This document shows, in pieces, positions 6,051-9,570 of a stretch of DNA of 9,570 nucleotides; the first letter of the stretch is position 1, and every line of letters begins with the position of its first letter. The translations under genes were made by a program, and so were the position numbers. The DNA lies in contig JAEDLN010000078.1 in the NCBI GenBank assembly GCA_016295275.1, forward strand, positions 1 to 9,570. The letters run 5' to 3'. Under the pieces are notes generated by a model, which was given only the letters and a program-made list of their open reading frames with translations, made no database searches and was not told where the DNA came from. Source of the DNA: Kiritimatiellia bacterium (lineage in GTDB: Bacteria; Verrucomicrobiota; Kiritimatiellia; RFP12; UBA3636).

Positions 6051-6869
6051 ATGAAACAGAAATTCGTCTTGATCGCAGCACTGGCCGTCGGACTACTGGC
6101 CGCCTTGCTCTCACACGCATGGCTTAATGCAAAAAAAGGTGAAGTCGATGCCATGAAGGAGAAAATCCTTCGGACCCAACGTGTGGTCAGTGTTCTTGGC
6201 GTCGCAACTTCCCTTCCGCAAGGAACGGTCATCAAACGGGAGGATCTCGTCTCCCTGAAGGTCTTCGAAAGCAGCACAACTTCCGACAATATCTCCCTCG
6301 AGGATAATTTGAGCGTCATCGGCCGCCGTCTCACCCATTCCGTCGATCGCGGCAACCCGCTTCTTTGGACCTACCTCGAGGGCGGTCGCGAACAATCGCG
6401 CCAACTCTCGGAGGAAATCCTCCCCGGTATGCGAGCCGTCTCCATCCCCGTCTCCGGTGCGGCCGCTGTGGCCGGTCATGTGAACCCCAACGACCATGTC
6501 GATGTGCTCGGTATGTTCGCCCTCCCGGAATCCGGAAACGATGAGAATGCGCAACTCGTCACCATGACGGTTCTCCAAAACGTAACCGTGCTCGCAACCG
6601 GATCCGATACCGCCCGCTCCATGGCCTCTTCGCGCTCTCGCGCCGGCTACAGCACCGTCACTCTCCTCGTTACGCCGCGCGAAGCCGAAATCCTCGTCTT
6701 CGCCCAGCAGATGAAGGGACGGCTCTTTCTCACGCTTCGAAATGCGCGCGATGTCTACACCGAATCCGAACTGCCGCGCGTCGATTTCCAAAAAATCGAG
6801 GGCGAACTGCAAGCCTTGAACGAGGCGCGCCAAAAACGCACGAAGTCGCCGCGCGCAGTCCGCCCCTAG
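6051..6869 (+). CDS. cpaB: CpaB/RcpC Flp (Tad) pilus assembly protein
   Basis: The 272-residue product matches CpaB/RcpC, a periplasmic, inner-membrane-anchored protein of Tad/type IVc pilus and secretion systems, thought to stabilise or gate the secretin. Seen: one N-terminal TM or signal anchor (about 4-24); a SAF-type domain (about 45-110) with LPQGTVIKREDL (55-66) and IGRRLTHSVDRGNPLL (90-105); then the RcpC domain with GMRAVSIPVSG (126-136), HVNPNDHVDVLG (143-154) and LLVTPREAEIL (205-215), all typical of the family. The C-terminal tail (about 245-272) is basic and probably unstructured. A weak AAGAGAA site precedes ATG6051. It is the first gene of a three-gene operon, 12 nt before the FHA-CpaF gene. 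No adjacent secretin (CpaC/RcpA) gene follows, which is unusual. Confidence 0.92.
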   Translation: MKQKFVLIAALAVGLLAALLSHAWLNAKKGEVDAMKEKILRTQRVVSVLGVATSLPQGTVIKREDLVSLKVFESSTTSDNISLEDNLSVIGRRLTHSVDRGNPLLWTYLEGGREQSRQLSEEILPGMRAVSIPVSGAAAVAGHVNPNDHVDVLGMFALPESGNDENAQLVTMTVLQNVTVLATGSDTARSMASSRSRAGYSTVTLLVTPREAEILVFAQQMKGRLFLTLRNARDVYTESELPRVDFQKIEGELQALNEARQKRTKSPRAVRP

Positions 6870-6870
6870 T

Positions 6871-6876
6871 GGAGGT
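6871..6876 (+). promoter_or_regulatory. Consensus Shine-Dalgarno of the FHA-CpaF gene
   Basis: GGAGGT lies directly after the cpaB stop codon (TAG, 6867-6869) and 5 nt before ATG6882. It is the strongest ribosome binding site in the window and fixes the start of the fusion protein upstream of the FHA domain, so the FHA part is genuinely translated. Confidence 0.8.
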
Positions 6877-6881
6877 GTTCC

Positions 6882-8618
6882 ATGCATATTGTCACCATCT
6901 TCAGCCCGGGCGCTTCCCCCGTCAAGGCCGAACTTCCGGACGGCACGTATGTCATCGGCTCAAGCGACCGCTGCCGTATCCGTCTGGACGGAAACGGAAT
7001 CTCTCCTCGCCACGCCATTCTGACTCTCTCCGGGGCAACGGCTCTAATCGAGGATATGAACTCCGATACCGGAACCTTCCTCAATGCCATGCCCGTCCAA
7101 AAACGGGCTTCCGTTCAGCCCTCTACCCCAATCTCAATCGGCGACTATACGCTGACCGTGCTCGCCGTCCAAGATTCTCCAATCGTACCGCCCGCACCGA
7201 CTCCCGCACCCGTACCGGCTCCGGCACCCGCACCGACGCCGAAACCCGATCCGATACCCGATCCGATACCGACTCCGGTGCCACCGCCCAAACCGGCCCC
7301 GAAACCGGTCGATCGCTCCCGAATGGAGCTCCGCCGCTCCATCAAACAACAAATCCATGCCGAACTCCTTACACGACTCGACATCAAACGCCTGACCGCT
7401 TCGCGGATTTCCGCCGAAGAACTCCATTCCCGCGCCGAAGAAACCGTGCGCACAATCGTCGAGGAAATCCGAGATAAACTCCCGCCCGATCTCTCCCCGG
7501 ACGCTCTCGCGCAAGAACTCCTCCACGAAGCGCTCGGGCTCGGTCCCCTCGAACCGCTTCTCGAGGACGATTCCGTTACGGAAGTCATGGTCAATGGTCC
7601 GGATAAGATTTTCGTCGAACGCCGCGGTCGACTCGAACTGACCGATCAGGCATTCATGGACGACGCCTCCGTCCTCGCCATTATCGAACGAATCGTCTCT
7701 CCGCTCGGTCGGCGCGTCGATGAATCCCAACCCTACGTCGATGCCCGTCTCGCCGACGGATCGCGCGTCAACTGCGTCATTCACCCCCTTTCGCTCGACG
7801 GTCCCTGCATCACAATCCGTAAATTCTCCAAACGACAGCTCTTCGACCGGGATCTGATCCGATTCGGCACAATCACCGATGCCATGTGCGAATTTCTCCG
7901 AATCTGCGTTCTGCTTCGGAAAAATATCATCGTCGCAGGCGGTACCGGATCCGGTAAGACGACATTCCTCAATGTCCTCTCGAATTACCTGCCGCATACC
8001 GAACGAATCCTGACCATCGAAGACGCGGCCGAACTTCGACTCGCACAACCTCACCTCGTCCGCCTTGAAGCCCGGCCGCCCAATATCGAAGGCCGCGGAG
8101 CCGTTACCATCCGCGATCTCGTGCGCAATGCCCTCCGTATGCGCCCCGACCGCATCATCGTCGGCGAATGCCGCGGTGGCGAAGCCCTCGATATGCTCCA
8201 AGCCATGAATACCGGCCACGACGGCTCCTTGACGACCGTGCACGCCAATACCCCGCGCGATGTCATCGCACGTCTCGAAACAATGGTGCTGATGAGCGGA
8301 ATCGAACTTCCCTCCCGCGCAATCCGAGAACAAATCGCTTCCGCCGTCGACCTCATCGTCCATGAATCGCGCCTCTCGGATGGCTCGCGCAAAATCGTCG
8401 CCATCACCGAGGTCGTCGGCCTGGAAGGTCAGCAGATTACCATGCAGGATCTCTTCGTCTTCAAACAAACCGGTCTCGACTCCAACGGCAAAGTGCAGGG
8501 ATACTTTACCGCAACCGGAGCAATCCCTACCTTCTACGGCGATCTCGCTCCGCGCGGACTCCATCTCGATATCTCCGTCTTTTCTCCGCAAAACGCCGCC
8601 GAACCGACTTCTCCATGA
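6882..8618 (+). CDS. cpaF: FHA domain-CpaF/TadA fusion, Tad pilus assembly ATPase
   Basis: The 578-residue product is a cytoplasmic hexameric-type ATPase that powers Tad pilus assembly or secretion, with an added N-terminal FHA domain. FHA (about 1-96): VIGSSDR (24-30), ISPRHA (40-45), SDTGTF (61-66). A Pro-rich linker spans 103-142 and contains Pro-Ala and Pro-Asp-Pro-Ile repeats. CpaF part (about 147-570): helical N-domain with LGPLEPLLED (220-229) and VTEVMVNGP (232-240); Walker A GGTGSGKTT (353-361, Lys359); Asp box TIEDAAEL (378-385); Walker B RIIVGECRG (424-432, Glu429); His box GHDGSLTTVHAN (445-456). All catalytic motifs are intact, so it should be active. In the FHA domain the usual Gly-Arg is Gly-Ser (26-27) and Asn-Gly is Thr-Gly (63-64). 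This suggests weakened phosphothreonine recognition. A strong SD precedes the start, and the stop overlaps the HAD gene by 4 nt. Confidence 0.95.
   Translation: MHIVTIFSPGASPVKAELPDGTYVIGSSDRCRIRLDGNGISPRHAILTLSGATALIEDMNSDTGTFLNAMPVQKRASVQPSTPISIGDYTLTVLAVQDSPIVPPAPTPAPVPAPAPAPTPKPDPIPDPIPTPVPPPKPAPKPVDRSRMELRRSIKQQIHAELLTRLDIKRLTASRISAEELHSRAEETVRTIVEEIRDKLPPDLSPDALAQELLHEALGLGPLEPLLEDDSVTEVMVNGPDKIFVERRGRLELTDQAFMDDASVLAIIERIVSPLGRRVDESQPYVDARLADGSRVNCVIHPLSLDGPCITIRKFSKRQLFDRDLIRFGTITDAMCEFLRICVLLRKNIIVAGGTGSGKTTFLNVLSNYLPHTERILTIEDAAELRLAQPHLVRLEARPPNIEGRGAVTIRDLVRNALRMRPDRIIVGECRGGEALDMLQAMNTGHDGSLTTVHANTPRDVIARLETMVLMSGIELPSRAIREQIASAVDLIVHESRLSDGSRKIVAITEVVGLEGQQITMQDLFVFKQTGLDSNGKVQGYFTATGAIPTFYGDLAPRGLHLDISVFSPQNAAEPTSP
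7188..7307 (+). repeat. Low-complexity repeats coding the Pro-rich linker
   Basis: This stretch codes for linker residues 103-142. It includes a perfect 12-bp tandem duplication (7245-7256 and 7257-7268, unit CCCGATCCGATA), which gives two Pro-Asp-Pro-Ile units, and degenerate CCGGCACC/CCGCACC units coding Pro-Ala. The repeats stay in frame. They may allow linker length to change by slippage without frameshift. Confidence 0.7.
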
Positions 8619-9265
8619 AACCCCCTAAGCATATTTTCTGGGACTGGAACGGGACCCTGCAAGATGACGTCCAGGCCGCCGTCAATGGAATCAATCTGCT
8701 CCTGCGCCAACGCCAAATGCCGGAAGTGACCGTCGAACGCCATCGCGAATTGTTCGATCTTCCCGTTCGCGGGTACTACGAAGCGCTCGGTTTCCGACTC
8801 GAATCGGAAAACTGGGATGAGATGGCTAATACCTTCATCAATGCCTTCGCAAACGATCCTTCCGCCCACCTCTTCCCCGAAACCAAACCCACCCTCGCTC
8901 TCCTCGCCAAATCCGGAATCGACATGTTCGTCGTCACATCCGGCGAACAGGATCGCGTCGATGCGCTGCTCCACACCCGGGGCATTCGCTCCTTCTTCCA
9001 AGAGGTACGCGGTCTCGACAACCCCGGCGCCGGCTCCAAAATCGCTGTCGCACAAGCCCTGATCCAAACCCGGAAACTCAACCCCGCCGATGGCTGCATG
9101 ATCGGCGATACACTCCACGATAAAGAGGTCGCAGACGCCATCGGATGCCCTTGCCTCCTCCTCGCATCCGGCTACCAATCCCGCGCTAGACTCGAAAACA
9201 GCGGTTGCACCGTCTTCGACTCCATCGCCGATATCCCGGCGTTTTGGAACCTTTCCGCAGAATGA
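8615..9265 (+). CDS. HAD-superfamily hydrolase (phosphatase-like) with DWN motif
   Basis: The 216-residue product is a HAD-like hydrolase of the phosphoglycolate-phosphatase type, with a helical cap between motifs I and II. Motif I is FWDWNGT (8-14) with nucleophile Asp10. Motif II is VVTSG with Thr108/Ser109, motif III is probably Lys142, and motif IV is IGDTLHD with Asp165 and Asp169. The second Asp of the usual DxD, the general acid/base of HAD phosphatases, is Asn12. Phosphatase activity may therefore be reduced or the substrate class changed; the Mg2+ and nucleophile residues remain. Substrate cannot be told from sequence. ATG8615 overlaps the cpaF stop (ATGA), so it is translationally coupled to a Tad ATPase gene and has no SD of its own. 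A link to pilus control is inferred only from that coupling. Confidence 0.85.
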   Translation: MKPPKHIFWDWNGTLQDDVQAAVNGINLLLRQRQMPEVTVERHRELFDLPVRGYYEALGFRLESENWDEMANTFINAFANDPSAHLFPETKPTLALLAKSGIDMFVVTSGEQDRVDALLHTRGIRSFFQEVRGLDNPGAGSKIAVAQALIQTRKLNPADGCMIGDTLHDKEVADAIGCPCLLLASGYQSRARLENSGCTVFDSIADIPAFWNLSAE

Positions 9266-9297
9266 TCCTGCCCGCTTCATTGCGGAAAAACACGAAA

Positions 9298-9326
9298 AGC
9301 GGCTCCGAAACGGAACCGCTTTTTTT
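9298..9326. terminator. Terminator at the end of the cpaB-cpaF-HAD operon
   Basis: A 10-position stem (9298-9307 with 9311-9320, one C/A mismatch) with an AAA loop is followed by seven Ts (9320-9326) on the plus strand. On the minus strand the mismatch becomes a G-U pair and the stem ends in TTTT. It lies between convergent genes (HAD gene ending at 9265 and the minus-strand gene ending at 9356) and probably serves both. Confidence 0.85.
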
Positions 9327-9355
9327 GTTCTTTCGATTGTCTTGACGCGTTTCGT

Positions 9356-9570
9356 CTACGGCGTTTCCTTATCCTCCTCGTCCGAAACCGTCTCCGCTTC
9401 TTCTGGCGAGTGCAGCGCTTCTTCCGCTTCCGCCACCGCGTCCAGATAACGATAGGTCTCTTCGACGGAAAACAGGCTCCGCTTGTCGCTGATTTCCTGC
9501 AGAATGCGAGACGCCTCCTCTGCACGATTCAACCGCAACAACGCCTCCGCAATATGCAACCGGACGACTG
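9356..9570 (-). CDS. C-terminal end of a TPR-like protein (cut by the window edge)
   Basis: About 71 residues are visible, ending at TAG 9358-9356; the frame stays open to the right edge, so the gene starts outside the window. The visible part begins with VVRLHIAEALLRLNRAEEAS, which has the spacing of a TPR helix pair (small residues at Ala/Ala positions, Leu-Leu, Ala-Glu-Glu-Ala). A second amphipathic helix with Tyr-Leu-Asp-Ala and an acidic tail (Glu/Asp-rich, ending KETP) follow. An internal TTG at 9559 is probably not the true start, because the helix continues upstream of it. Function is unknown. It is convergent with the HAD gene across a shared terminator. Confidence 0.65.
   Translation of the reverse strand, partial: VVRLHIAEALLRLNRAEEASRILQEISDKRSLFSVEETYRYLDAVAEAEEALHSPEEAETVSDEEDKETP

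Noticed and set aside
7134..8591. 485-codon open frame on the minus strand
   Set aside because: Exactly antisense to the FHA-CpaF gene; no recognisable motif and composition typical of an antisense frame in GC-rich DNA.
1..9570. CRISPR arrays, tRNA/rRNA genes, insertion sequences, attachment sites
   Set aside because: No regularly spaced repeats, cloverleaf sequence, transposase or terminal inverted repeats were seen by eye on either strand.

Overview
The window (about 58-60% GC by eye) looks like chromosomal DNA of a Gram-negative bacterium. Pointers are a TonB/TolA-like protein with a periplasm-spanning Pro/Lys/Glu-rich stalk, a secreted coiled-coil protein, and Tad/Flp-pilus components. 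Many genes lack a Shine-Dalgarno sequence, coding strands are rich in C-ending codons, and the gene mix is unusual. I would guess the PVC group (Lentisphaerota/Kiritimatiellota-like), but this is a weak inference; no rRNA or other phylogenetic marker is present. I see no transposase, integrase, CRISPR array, tRNA or rRNA, so this is not an obvious mobile or accessory island.

Layout. (1) Bases 1-142 hold a rho-independent terminator of an upstream gene that lies outside the window. (2) Bases 143-2955 form a plus-strand run: a NudC-type Nudix NAD(H)/NAD-RNA pyrophosphatase, a two-TM membrane protein with a NERD nuclease-related domain, and a sn-glycerol-1-phosphate dehydrogenase (AraM/EgsA)-like protein. 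It ends at a bidirectional terminator (2992-3037). (3) Bases 3062-4361 form a minus-strand pair: a TonB/TolA-like protein, then 4 nt later a small exported helical protein. (4) A 210-bp divergent promoter region separates that pair from glmM (4572-5933), which encodes phosphoglucosamine mutase for UDP-GlcNAc and envelope synthesis. (5) Bases 6051-9265 form a plus-strand operon: cpaB/rcpC, an FHA-CpaF fusion ATPase and a HAD-family hydrolase (4-nt overlap with cpaF). It ends at a strong terminator (9298-9326). (6) The right edge carries the C-terminal end of a minus-strand TPR-like protein.

How the genes fit together. Much of the content concerns the cell envelope: amino-sugar supply (GlmM), an envelope energy transducer, and a type IVc (Tad) secretion/pilus module. 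CpaB normally helps the secretin form its channel and CpaF powers pilin assembly, but the secretin, TadB/TadC platform and pilin genes are not here and must lie elsewhere. The less routine points are the FHA domain on CpaF through a Pro-rich linker with an altered phosphopeptide pocket, a HAD enzyme with an Asn in its catalytic motif coupled to it, a G1P-dehydrogenase homologue lacking one expected catalytic-site Asp, and a terminator-like hairpin pointing the wrong way between glmM and cpaB. I do not see convincing evidence of an entirely new system.
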